Below the pieces are notes generated by a model. It did not search any database. It was not told where the DNA came from and saw only the letters and a program-made list of their open reading frames with translations. A stretch of 64,000 bases of DNA, taken from contig JBBHKE010000159.1 in NCBI GenBank assembly GCA_037447655.1, positions 462,041-526,040 on the forward strand, in the 5' to 3' direction. Every line of letters starts with the position of its first letter. Positions within the stretch are counted from its first letter, which is position 1. Source of the stretch: Zygnema cylindricum (Eukaryota > Streptophyta > Zygnematophyceae > Zygnematales > Zygnemataceae). The translations under genes and the position numbers were made by a program. Positions 42,743 to 53,157 of this stretch are shown piece after piece.

Positions 42743-43997
42743 GGTTATGGGCCCACCCTCTAGGGTACCAATCTTTAATGGAACTGGCTTCATATACTGG
42801 GAAAGTATGATGATAGGAGCTCTATGCGAAAAAAGGTTTTGGGGAATAGTGAGTGGACGATTGGGGCGTCCATCAAGTCTTGGAATTCCTCCAGGGTTTG
42901 GAGGAAGCAGATTCACCAGGAAAGAGGATTCACCTTCAACGGAGGAAACAAAGGAAGGAGAGGTGGTGGACAAAGGAAAGGAGAAGGAGGCGACCACACC
43001 AATAGCAACTGGTTTAGCATTCATGTCACCTATTCCGAGGAACGAGGAGAATGATACTGAAACCTGGGACTTCAACAATATGGCGGCAAAGCACTTCATC
43101 CTACGCCATCTCACTCAAGGACTTGCATGTCCTCATTTGCAGGTAGAAAGGGCATCCGATCTTTGGATGGCTCTCATAGAGATGTACCGAAGTGGTACGA
43201 TTCAGCAACAACAGTTGGCTGATCAGAAAGTTAAGGAGTATGTATACAAAGGGGGAAATATGTTGGATTTTTGCAATGAGCTTGCTACACTCTTCATGGA
43301 GCTAGAGAGTGCGGGAAAAGATTTTAGTGAAAAAGAAAAGGTTAACTGTTTACTGATGAAGTTACCTGATGAGTTCTTGAACATAGTTTACCGTGTGCAG
43401 GACTTGCCTGACTCAAGGTGGATATGGAACTCAGTGGTAGGGATGATTCTCGTTCAAGAGAATACAATTGAGATCCGAAGGGGAGGAAAGAGTGGCCAAG
43501 CCTTGGCAACAGCGATTGATTGGAGGAACAAGGATTCCCGAAAACCGGTCGGAAACTATGGGGGTAGGGAGCAGAAAAAACAGGCCGACGAGTTCGAACC
43601 AAGGGCTCCCAAAGGTTTATGTCATTTTTGTAAGAAACCGGGGCACTATATGGCAGAGTGCACTAAGCTAACCGAGCTTCGGTTAAAGGAGGGGCAGACC
43701 GGTGGTACCCCGAGAGGAAAGAAAAAGGCCCTTGTCACACAGGTACTTGAGGCGGAATACGAGGACGAGGACGATGAGCTCCTTTTGGATGAGGAGTTGG
43801 AGGCGAAAAATGAGGTCGAAATTCCACGAAGGCAGAAATGTGCTTACGGTGGATTGAAAGGTGAAGCAGGCTGGATTGTAGATTCAGGTGCCTCCATGCA
43901 CATGTGTAAGGATAGACACCTGTTCACTAAGATAAGAAAGATTCCCACCGTAGAGATAGAGTACGGGGATGGGAGGATAGTCACGACAGTTATGTAG
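42723..43997 (+). CDS. E3 Gag-protease polyprotein (3' truncated)
   Basis: 424 intact codons starting inside the LTR: MEVSEFQVMGPPSR, then FNGTGFIYWESMM. A Gag helical region follows (HFILRHLTQGLACPHLQVER, ELATLFMELESAGKDFSEKE). The complete CCHC knuckle CHFCKKPGHYMAEC lies at about codons 302-315. An acidic segment is followed by protease active site IVDSGASMHMCKD at about codons 382-394. Gag packages element RNA and the protease cuts the polyprotein. The last few codons come from the junction with D, where the frame runs into a stop, so protease is cut short and no integrase or RT is fused. The ATG at 42723 is preferred because the frame is closed just upstream and other families start at the same place. 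Confidence 0.85.
   Translation: MEVSEFQVMGPPSRVPIFNGTGFIYWESMMIGALCEKRFWGIVSGRLGRPSSLGIPPGFGGSRFTRKEDSPSTEETKEGEVVDKGKEKEATTPIATGLAFMSPIPRNEENDTETWDFNNMAAKHFILRHLTQGLACPHLQVERASDLWMALIEMYRSGTIQQQQLADQKVKEYVYKGGNMLDFCNELATLFMELESAGKDFSEKEKVNCLLMKLPDEFLNIVYRVQDLPDSRWIWNSVVGMILVQENTIEIRRGGKSGQALATAIDWRNKDSRKPVGNYGGREQKKQADEFEPRAPKGLCHFCKKPGHYMAECTKLTELRLKEGQTGGTPRGKKKALVTQVLEAEYEDEDDELLLDEELEAKNEVEIPRRQKCAYGGLKGEAGWIVDSGASMHMCKDRHLFTKIRKIPTVEIEYGDGRIVTTVM
42743..42757 (+). other. Primer-binding site of E3 (half-tRNA initiator Met)
   Basis: GGTTATGGGCCCACC directly after the LTR. It is identical to B's site and exactly complementary to the plant initiator tRNA-Met anticodon arm as recalled. Confidence 0.8.
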
Positions 43998-44017
43998 TTG
44001 CAAGCTCGAAAAGAAAG

Positions 44018-45454
44018 GTGAATCTTAAACTCAAAATAGAGGGTCAGATAGTAGACAGGACCTTGAATGATGTGTTATATATTCATGAATTCAAGAAAAT
44101 CTTGTTTAGCACATCTTTAGTACAGAGAAAAGGATTTGAAGTAAGTCTCAAGCATGGAAAACAAGTAGTAAGTATGAATGGATTTGTTGCAGCTGTTGGA
44201 ACTAGAGGAGAAAATATGATGTATAGGCTTGATCTTGTTGAAGAATTTAATGGAAAGAAGGTTATGTACTCAGCTGTAACAAATGATAATGATCTATGGC
44301 ATAAAAGACTGGGGCATGTTCATCGAGAAAGGTTAGGGAAAATGGTGAAAAATGACATAGTCAAAGGAGTAAAATTATCCCAAGATAAGTCAAATGAACT
44401 ATGTGATGGATGTGCTTTAGGAAAGATTCACAAATTACCATTTCTAGTTGAAAGCAGTCACAGAGCTAAAAGAGTTTTAGAAGTAATACATTCAGATGTT
44501 TGGTCTTCCAAAATACCGTCTATGGGTGGAGTCCGATATATGTTGACATTAACGGATGATTTTTCAAGATATATCAAGGTGTACTTTCTGAAAAGAAAAA
44601 GTAAAGTTTTTGAATGCTTTGAAGAATACAAAGTCCGGAGCGAAAAGATACATCGAGTTCCCATTTTAAATCTCAGATCCAATAACGGAGGAAAATACGT
44701 CTCAAAGGTGTTTTCGGACTTTCTCAAAGAACATGGAATTTCACGCCAACTAACAGTTCTATACTCACATGAACAAAATGGAGTTGCGGAAAGATTAAAT
44801 AGAACACTAGTAGAGTGTGCTCGGACTATGTTGGCAGATAAAGGAGTAAGTGTGAAATATTGGGCAGAGGCCTTAAATTGTGCTGCATATATTAAAAATA
44901 GACTAGAAAGTAAAGCAACACCAGGAAAGACACCTTATGAACTTTGGACAAAAGAGAAACCGGATCTTAGTCATTTTAGAGTATTTGGCAGTAAAGTTTT
45001 TATACTTAACAACTATCCAAGTAGATGGAAAATGGAGCCAAAAGGAATGCCTCGCATCCTACTAGGATATGATAATAATGCTAAAGGATATAGAGTCAAC
45101 ATATTAGGCACCAACCAAATTAGAGTTGCTAGAAACATCCTTGTGAAAGATGAGTCAGATCCACTGGATGTATTTGCACTAACACTTGAACAAAGAAGCA
45201 AAAGGGAGATGGAATACATGGTCCTTGACGAAGTAAGACAAGTGAACAACGAGCAGACTATTACTCCTAACACGAAAACAACGGCAACCCCTAAGACAGA
45301 AACGAATGAATTGCCTCAGACGGAAACGAATGGATCCACAGAACACGAGTTTGATAACTCTGTCCCATTGACAAGAATTTCAAGGAGAGATCCCTCGATT
45401 CCAGCGTCAAATTTTCCGGGGTGGAAAGGACTAGCACAAGAGAGAAAAAGATAA
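44018..45454 (+). pseudogene. Element D protease C-terminus and integrase
   Basis: Open from about 43991 to 45454. It shows LNDVLYIHEFKKILFSTSLV (protease end), LWHKRLGHVHRERL and CDGCALGKIHKLPF (HHCC zinc domain) and HSDVW (first catalytic Asp). The second motif reads RSNNGGKY where RSDNGGEY is expected, so the second catalytic Asp is Asn. NGVAERLNRTLVECARTML holds the Glu. KTPYELW, FRVFGSKVFIL and a Thr/Glu-rich linker follow. The stop at 45452-45454 is bypassed in the overlapping next frame. Confidence 0.85.
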
Positions 45455-47058
45455 GTTCGAGACTAAAGGATTCAACGACAATGTATGCACACTCGGCCGC
45501 ATCCGGAGAACCTTTTACCATTCAAGAAGCATTTTCTGTACCAGAAAAATATCATTGGATTGAAGCTGCGAATGACGAAATGAAGTCAATTATGGCGGCT
45601 CAAACTTGGGAATTGGTCGAACTACCACCAGATCGAAAAGCCATTAGAAGTAAGTGGGTATTTAAGGTAAAATTAAATCCAGATAATAAGATTGAAAGGT
45701 ATAAAGCTAGGCTAGTTGTTAAAGGTTATAATCAAAAAGAAAGAATTGACTTTGAAGAAACGTTTTCACCGGTAGTCAGATTCCCCACTATCAGAATTTT
45801 GCTTACCCTGACACCTATAGAAAATATGGAAATTCATCAGATGGGTGTTGAAACAGCCTTTTTACACGGGGAATTAGAGGAGGTTATCTATATGAAGCAA
45901 CCAGAAATGTACGAAGAAAATGGAAAAGAAAACCTTGTCTGTAAATTACTAAAATCATTATATGGATTGAAAGAGGCCCCACGCGTCAGTGGAACCTTAA
46001 ATTAGATGAATTCCTTACTAAGTTAGGATTTGTCAAAATTAGCTCAGACCATTTTGTCTATGTTATGTAAGGAGATGAAGGGATGATTTACATTGCAGTG
46101 TATGTGGATGATCTGCTCATAATGAGCAAATCACTAACAGAAATAAACAAAGTAAATAAGGCCGTGAATACGAGGTTTGAAATAAAAGATTCACGGGAAG
46201 CAAAATACATCTTAGGAATTCAAGTGGATAGGGATAGACAAAACAAAATTATCAGGTTGACACAAAAGGAAGCCATAGGGAACATGTTAGAAAAATTTGA
46301 AAGGTCAGATGCAAAAAGTTGTTCAACGCCGATGGGAAGCAAGCAAAAATTTGAAGGACTAGAAATTTCCTCCGGAGTATTGATAAGAGATGAGTCAAAG
46401 GAAAAAAAATTGAGTAATATTCTTTATACGCAAATAGTTGGTAGCCTAATTTATTTTATAAATTGTACTCCTCCCGACAGTGCTGCTGCTGTAGGAGTAC
46501 TTAGCAAAAGTCTACAGAATCCAAAAAAGGCAGACTGGGATGCTGCAAAAAGAGTCCTAAAATATATATCAAGGACAAGAAATTTATATCTAAACTTAGG
46601 AGGAACAGTAATCAAGATCAACACCTGGAGCGACGCCAGCTATGGCGACATACCAAGCAGAAGATCGACAACCGGATATGTGTTGCAGATTGGGACAAGA
46701 ACGTGTTGTTGGAGTAGCTCAATCAACGATGGAAGCCGAGTATATGACAGCAAGCGCTGCGGTAAAAGAGTTATTCTGGGTTAAATCAATTTTGCAAGAG
46801 TTAGGATTCTTGCAGAACGGGGCACAAGTTGTCTAGTGTGACAACCAGGCAGCCATATCTATCGCATCCAACCCAAGTCACCATTTCAAAAGAAAACATA
46901 TACATATACGGCTGTATTTTTTTAGGGAAAAAGATTTTGCTAAAATCATAAAACTCCAATACCTGCCAGATTCGAAGATGGTTGTTGACTTGCTAACATA
47001 GGCATTACCCGCTCCAAAATTAATATATTGCAGGAAAGCTTGTGGTCTAAGTGACTAA
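45421..47058 (+). pseudogene. Element D reverse transcriptase and RNase H
   Basis: Frame 45421-46005 gives EPFTIQEAFSVPEKYHWIEA, KWVFKVKLNPDNKIERYKAR and ETAFLHGELEEVIYMKQ. A shift near 45985 and a stop near 46068 precede AVYVDDLLIMSKS (about 46100). RNase H continues (INTWSDASYGDIPSRRSTTGY). A small deletion near 46715 moves it to AQSTMEAEYMTASAAVKEL. The frame ends at 47056-47058 after further stops, including one in DLLT(stop)ALPAPK. Confidence 0.85.
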
Positions 47059-47068
47059 GAGTCCAAAG

Positions 47069-47079
47069 TTTAGGGGGAG
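47069..47079 (+). other. Polypurine tract of D
   Basis: TTTAGGGGGAG directly precedes the TATTG start of the 3' LTR. Confidence 0.75.
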
Positions 47080-47793
47080 TATTGTTTTTGAAACTATGGA
47101 CTCTTAGCGATGAAGACAATCTCGTCGCTGCAGTAACGATGACTAGCGACGAAATTTTTTTACCGACGTAACCAGAATTCCACGCGAACATGAATTTCAT
47201 GCACACTAAATCAAACACTAAGTTACGGTTGAAAGTCAACGCGAATTTTACAGACTTGTCGGCAAACAAATACCTTATTGGTGTAGAAAAAGTCGGTGGT
47301 AAACTTACCACCAAGTATACTTTGTCGTAGTGCGTAGTAGTGCTTAAAATAGTAATGTACAGTTTTTAACGTAAGTGCACGAGATTGTACTCTAGATTAA
47401 TTATACCAGATAGTGGAACCGACAGTACGATAGTGCGCCACCAGTGATCTTATTGGTAGTTAGGAAATTAGATAGGCGTAGTGGTATAAAGTAGGACTTA
47501 GACATTTGGAAAATTAACTTGTACAAGTTCACTAAGTAAAGTGACATTTAAGTCTGTCTTTGTGTGCATGTCACTTTGTGACTGATCAGAGTTTGTGCTT
47601 GAAACTCTGTCAGTATACTGTGTTAAGTGAGAGCTCTAAGTGAGCTGTGTTGTAAGCCTAAGTGGCTTTTGTAGTACTAAGTATAAGTTGGTCAAAGTTG
47701 GCCATTTGTGTGGTACTTTTTGGGTTGCCTTTTGCTGAATCAAATGGGTGACTATGCAGCTTCTGGTAGTGTCCCTGTTGCTGCAGAGCAACA
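47080..47793 (+). repeat. Element D 3' LTR, right copy
   Basis: 714 bases, TATTGTTTTTG to GAGCAACA, followed by ATAAA (47794-47798), the same duplication as at 39586. It lacks the MITE. The gag ATG is at 47744. Confidence 0.9.
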
Positions 47794-48970
47794 ATAAAAA
47801 TAAAAAACAACCGGGACCAATCTTGTAGAAAACCAGTGTGAAATTTGTGCTTGGTTTACTATTCCATAAACCATTTGTGATCTTGTCTCACCAAGAAACC
47901 ATAATTCCCGCGTTGCTCTAAGAATTGAAGGGTTTTGTAGGGTCCTTATGAGTCAATTCTTACAAGATCGCAAGGAGCGATTAATGACACCTGCAAAAAA
48001 TGCACCATATACCAACAACATCAAAAGAAAGGACATGTGGAGATGTGTTTCAATGTACTTCCCCATGGACAAAAAAACAACTCACGACCTACAATGAACT
48101 CAACATTTGCCTCAGAATTGATTCCAAATAACGCCAATCCCCATAGTCACATTTTGGGGAGGAACCATACATAGGAGGAAAACAATGTATCCGAGAAGAA
48201 CGATGGAAGGAGAAACGATACATGGGAGAAAAACAATGTATTGGAGGAGGAAAAAATGGAATAAAACAATGCGCTGGAGACTCCTCAAACTCCTCTCCCT
48301 GTTTCTCACCTACTTTCTTTGCTTTCTCAGATGCATCCTCTAATATTTTCCCACTTTCCACATACTTCACTAAATCATTTTTCTTGCCTGAGGTTATCAT
48401 TCCTTCTTCTTAACCGAAAATTCACTCAAACCCTCCCCTCAAACTTCCCGCTCGAAGCATAGTTAAAAAACTCCACACTTATGTTTGAGAGTACAATGGT
48501 GGTCGTTTTTGTAATCGTTACGGTACGTTTACTGATACGACATACTGTGACATAGAACCGGATGGTGAGGCCAAAAAAAAAGGGCCCACTAATCCAAAGT
48601 GGGACGAGTTCCCAAGCTACTACTGGCCCACAAAAGAGTCTCAAAAAAGTGAAATAAAGGTACACTGCAGGCCCAAATAAAAGATAGTTACGGGTTGCAA
48701 ACCAAAGATTGTAAAATGAGTCGGTTACTCTAACAACCAGTTTTAAATTCATTTTTTATCTACAAACAAACAAAAACACACTCCCTCTCCTATGTCTCTT
48801 CACACATTGGCGTCATATTCTATGACAATCTTTCGAATTTCCTCAGCCTCAGTAACCTCCAGCAATAGAGAATCTTTGGTCCAAAGAGAGACCTAAATGC
48901 TTTCATAATCTATTACAAGTTTTATGTGAGAAAAAAACTAACAGTATATCCCTTAACGGCAAATAGGAGA
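47682..48970. repeat. 1289-base duplicated segment, copy 2
   Basis: Same as 40413-41701, continuing without E3 into 48971. The hypothetical 103-codon minus-strand frame recurs at 48089-48400. Confidence 0.9.
48089..48400 (-). CDS. Hypothetical ORF in duplicated flank, copy 2
   Basis: Identical to the frame at 40820-41131. Not recognised. Confidence 0.2.
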   Translation of the reverse strand: MITSGKKNDLVKYVESGKILEDASEKAKKVGEKQGEEFEESPAHCFIPFFPPPIHCFSPMYRFSFHRSSRIHCFPPMYGSSPKCDYGDWRYLESILRQMLSSL

Positions 48971-49264
48971 CTTACAGCATAAAGTATGAGATAAAATAAT
49001 AAAAAAAAACATAAAAACTTGCCCATCAATGTCATGCAATTTAGATTCTGGGCAACAAAAATAAAACCGAAGAGTCGACTAAGGGCCTCAGGCGAAGAAT
49101 TCTGAGCTCGGTTCACCTCAAAAAAATAGACAATAAGCAACTAACATACTGATAATTTCATCCTACATCAGCATGAATATAAATCTTAAATAGTACAGTA
49201 GTACCAGTTAAAAAAAAAAAATGAGATATGATACGAGAAAAGGACTTACAAGGCAGCGCTGGAA
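48971..49264 (-). other. Flank between the D locus and C2, with a possible exon
   Basis: On the minus strand, TTTTTTTGAG followed by an open stretch VNRAQNSSPEALSRLFGFIF at about 49105-49000 looks like an acceptor and exon, but no matching exon is known. The rest shows nothing. Confidence 0.25.
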
Positions 49265-49269
49265 GCTTA

Positions 49270-49938
49270 TGTAGGATCTTAAGCAAAAGACATTCACTCT
49301 CAATAATTCACAAAACATAAATCATTACACAGCGGAAGCTCATAAAAGATAAGAGGAAACATTCAGTCAAAAAGGAATTATAAGTGTTCTTGGCCGAAGC
49401 CTTTTTACATCATCTCTCCTCTCTTCTCTCTTCTCTCTCTTCTATATCCTCTTTAAATAATCTCTTACTCCAATATCAAATCCTCTATGATTCAATCATG
49501 TAAGATAGAATTAATTAATTCGATACTTTGTACATGTACACTGGTGCCTATATATACTCGCTACTATGCACTAAGAGACAACAAGATAAGACAAGCAGAA
49601 CTTCGCGTAGCGAGGAAGTCTGTCCTTAGCTGATTGTACACTCTTCAATGAAAGTTCCACTAAGGAAGGCGCACACGCTTCTTCCTTCGAAACGACAAAC
49701 TCCAAACGTTGACTTAAACATGTGTCGCTTCACGAACACACCAGCACGCAAATTGAAACACATGCGCACAAAACAAACAAGTGACGTGGAACAAAATATT
49801 ATGTTCCGTTCGCGGACAACAAAAGTACTGCCGCGAAAAGACGTCGTGCTTTGTATGATTTTGCGACAGTTCGCGTCAAACAAATACAAGTTGGTATGAC
49901 GCTTCGCGGAAATACCGCGAAACGACAATATCCCAACA
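49270..49938 (-). repeat. C2 3' LTR
   Basis: 669 bases. In element orientation TGTTGGGATATTGTCG to GATCCTACA. The polypurine tract AAGATGGGGAT is on the minus strand at 49939-49949. Confidence 0.9.
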
Positions 49939-49971
49939 ATCCCCATCTTATTGTCGAAATCGCCAAACTCT

Positions 49972-51530
49972 TCAAAATAATCCAAGTTTTGGTCTCCCCC
50001 TCTCAAACACATCATGTGTGGCAGCCTTTGTCAACAAATCAGCCGCCTCCTCTTTTGTTGGTATGTACGAAAATACAATCTCGTTTGCCGTAACCAAATC
50101 TCTTCCAAAATGCCATTGGATCCTGATGTGTTTCGTCCTCTTGCGAAACACTGGATTTTTAGCCAAAGCCATTGAACTCATGCTGTCAGAATAAATCGTC
50201 ATACAACCAATAGGAATGCTTAACTCACGTAACATCTCTTTAATCCAAATCAAAGCCTTAGCTGCATGACACGCAGCCATATACTCAGATTCCGTGGAAC
50301 TCAACGCAAGCGTAGGTTGTAGCCTAGAACTCCACGAAATCGCAACTCCTCCGAAAATAAATGCATATCCTGACGTGGACTTACTATAATCAAAATCACC
50401 GCCCCAATCCGCGTCACAATACCCAACACACTCGAAAGAATTTTTGTCAGAAGTAAACAAAAGTCCAAGATCAATCGTACCAACCAAGTATCGAAAGATA
50501 CGTCGTACGACCTCCCAGTGTGCCTTCTTTGGCTCGTGACAATAACGGCTGACGATGGAAACCGCGGCCGAAATATCTGGACGAGTACCAACGCTAAGGT
50601 ACATAAGTGAACTAACCGCCTCTCGATATGGTACGTCGATAGAATCCTTCTCTTCAAACTTACGAATGAGTAGGTTTGAATCGAACGGTGTAGAAAGCGG
50701 TTTCGAGTCAGACATACCAAATCTCTCCAAAATCTCCTTACAATATTGAGCTTGACTCAATTTAATGTTCCCCTCCTTTTCACGTATTACTTCAATCCCC
50801 AAAATATATCATACCTCTCCAAGATCTGTTACTTTGAAATGTAATCCAAGATAATGTTTCAACTCATTCATGCGCTCCAACTTATCGCATGCCATCCAGA
50901 AATCATCCACATAAATAGAAAAGATGATTTGGTCAACTCCTTCACCTTTCACATAAACTCGAGAATCGGACGTAGTCTGTACAAATCCAAACCTCAATAG
51001 TACTTGATGAAGTCTCAAATACCAAGTGCGTGGTGCTTGTTTCAAACCATATAGTGACTTTCGCAAACGCCATACATTTCCTTCCTGCAAAGGAGAGACA
51101 CCTTCCGGAACCTTTATTTATACCTATTCCTCCAACTCACCATTTAAAAACGCGGTCTCCACGTCCATTTGATGGACGTGCTTTTTCCCCATCGCTGCAA
51201 GTGGAATAATTATCCGTAGTGAGTCGAACTTCACCACACGAGCATAAGTCTCCTTAAAATCGATCCCCTCACATTGTTGGAACCCTTTACAAACAAGCCT
51301 CGCCTTGTACTTAATTATTTCACATGACGCTCCAGGTTTGGTTTTAAAAACCCACTTTGCATCAATCGCCTTTTTCCCTCAGGTAATTTCACTTCCTCAA
51401 AAGTTCCAATCCTCCAAAGCTTCTTGAGAATAAGTTGGCCTGAAATAAACTTCTTCCAAACGGCATAATTGGTGCCATTAAAGGCCACGGATTTCCCCGA
51501 CATATTATAATTTTCTTCGTTTTCCAATCC
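49972..51530 (-). pseudogene. C2 reverse transcriptase and RNase H fused to a Gag piece
   Basis: Leftward: SGKSVAFNGTNYAVWKKF (Gag N-terminus, about 51500-51445), then within the same short frame KLPEGKR and RT sequence. RT blocks [44 protein letters not shown] and IYVDDFWMACDKLE follow, the last near 50930-50885. The 276-codon frame 50802-49972 is a nearly full connection and RNase H (MGIEVIREKEGNIKLSQAQYC, GYCDADWGGD, ALSSTESEYMAA). A deletion removed everything between Gag and RT. Frameshifts break the RT part. Confidence 0.85.
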
Positions 51531-51563
51531 TTCGTCAAACTCGGACTCTTCTTCTTCTATCTT

Positions 51564-51857
51564 CTACTTTCCCTTCCTAATCCTCTCTTTTCTCTCACTC
51601 TCATTAGCTCCTTCAATGAATGGATCGGTAGCCGGAAAGGAAGTGTTTTCCTTGCTCTCACTAGATTGAGTTTGAAATCGTGAATCTACATATCTCATTA
51701 ATGTATCAAACATCTCCTCAAATTTTCTCTCCGTATTCCGAGTCTCCTCAAATTGAAAACCCGAAAAACTGAACTCTCTTGCTCTCTCCGAAGTCAACAT
51801 GGGGGAAGGAGTATTTCTATTCTTCTTCCTCCCCATGCGCTCTCTCTCTATCTCCAA
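51564..51857 (-). pseudogene. C2 Gag leader ORF
   Basis: 97 codons starting MEIERERMGRKKNRNTPSPM, charged, with a likely coiled segment (ETRNTERKFEEMFDTLMRYV). It begins about ten bases downstream of the primer-binding site and stops before the frame holding NGTNYAVWKKF. The matching part of C1 is at 5847-6029. Confidence 0.6.
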
Positions 51858-51865
51858 AGCACTAG

Positions 51866-51877
51866 TTACGATACCAA
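51866..51877 (-). other. Primer-binding site of C2 (degenerate)
   Basis: Minus strand TGGTATCGTAAC, next to the 5' LTR. The first seven bases match the plant initiator tRNA-Met site and the rest has drifted. Confidence 0.7.
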
Positions 51878-51878
51878 T

Positions 51879-52548
51879 TGTATAATCTTAAGCAAAAGAC
51901 ATTCACTCTAAATAATTCATAAAACATAAATCATTACCTAGCGGAAGCTCATAAAAGACAAGAGGAAACATTCAGCCAAAAAGGAATTATAAGTGTTTTT
52001 GGCCGAAGCCTCTTTACATCATCTCTCCTCTCTTCTCTCTTCTCTCTCTTCTACATCCTCTTTAAATAATCTCTTACTCCAATATCAAATCCTCTATGAT
52101 TCAATCATGTAAGATAGAATTAATTAATTCGATACTCTGCACATGTACACTGCTGCCTATATATACTCGTTACTCTGCACTAAGAGACAACAAGATAAGA
52201 CAAGCAGAACTTAGCGTAGCGACAAAGTCTGTCCCTAGCTGACTGTGCACTCTTCAATGAAAGTTCCACGAAGGAAGGCGCACACGCTTCTTCTTTCGAA
52301 ACGACAAACTCCAAACGTTGACTTAAACACGTGTCGCTTCACGAACACACCTGCACGCAAATTGAAACACTTGCGCACGAAACAAACAAGTGACGCGAAA
52401 TGAAATAGTATGTTTTGTTCGCGGAAAACAAAAGTAATGCCGCGAAAGGACGTCGTACTTTTGTATGATGACGCGACAGTTCGCGTGAAACAAATACAAG
52501 TTGGTATGACGCTTCGCGGAAATACCGCAAAACGACAATATCCCAACA
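51879..52548 (-). repeat. C2 5' LTR
   Basis: 670 bases, matching 49270-49938 with scattered differences (for example TGTATAATC against TGTAGGATC at the left border). Confidence 0.9.
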
Positions 52549-53123
52549 ACTTATACCACAATATTGTATTTTTCCACCAGATTCTCGTCTTCTCACCACA
52601 AAATTTCCATTTTTTTTTTTTTGGTTTTATTTTTATCTATTGCTAATTGCAGTCTTCAGCCTCCCATTAGTATTTTGGAAAAAAAGCTCTACAAGGTGCA
52701 CGTAGGAGCTCTGGACAATGCCAGACTTGGACCAACATCCTCAGCTCTGTCTTCATCATTCTATTCAATCGATTGACACTTATGTCCAATAATTGAAAAG
52801 GAAAAAGTCTTCAACTTTTCCCGAGCCTTGGGAATTAGTGGAACAAGCCAAAGAGGCTTGAGGGTGTGACAGGTGTCGAAAATTCCCCTCTCTCCAAAGG
52901 GACCCATTTGTGACCAATTGCCCTCCATCCATTCTGCAAACAAAACAAGGTTAGCTCTTACGAAACAACATTACTCGATGGCATAATTCTCAGAAATAGA
53001 ACCACGATTTTCAAATTTGTTTCCCTACATATTTTGAATAAATTGGCGATCACCAATGGCGAATGTGTAGTTCCCTTAAATTTCAATGCCAAAATGTCCC
53101 AAACCAACATCATTGTTTTTGTA

Positions 53124-53157
<34 letters not shown>

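Larger units (their letters stand above)
41702..43990 (+). mobile_element. Copia E3, 5' half only
   Basis: Complete E LTR (41702-42742), primer-binding site and intact gag-protease frame, then an abrupt switch to element D sequence between about 43985 and 43998. E-family integrase, RT and 3' LTR are absent. In copy 2 of the flank the insertion site is empty (AAATAGGAGACTTAC at 48961), which fixes the left end exactly. Confidence 0.9.
43991..47079 (+). mobile_element. Copia D internal 3' half
   Basis: D protease C-terminus, integrase, RT and RNase H ending at the polypurine tract and the D 3' LTR. It joins E3 at its left. D gag and the start of its protease are absent from the window. Confidence 0.85.
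49270..52548 (-). mobile_element. Copia C2, internally deleted
   Basis: Minus-strand element with two LTRs, polypurine tract and a degenerate full-length-type primer-binding site. Flanks GCTTA (49265-49269) and ACTTA (52549-52553) are a target duplication with one mismatch. Only 1.9 kb of internal sequence remains: gag N-terminus joined to RT and RNase H. The gag body, protease and integrase are missing. Confidence 0.9.

Noticed and set aside
42740-43114. Minus-strand frame opposite E3 gag, also seen opposite E1 and E2 gag
   Set aside because: It recurs only because the gag codons on the other strand are conserved; it has no motif of its own.
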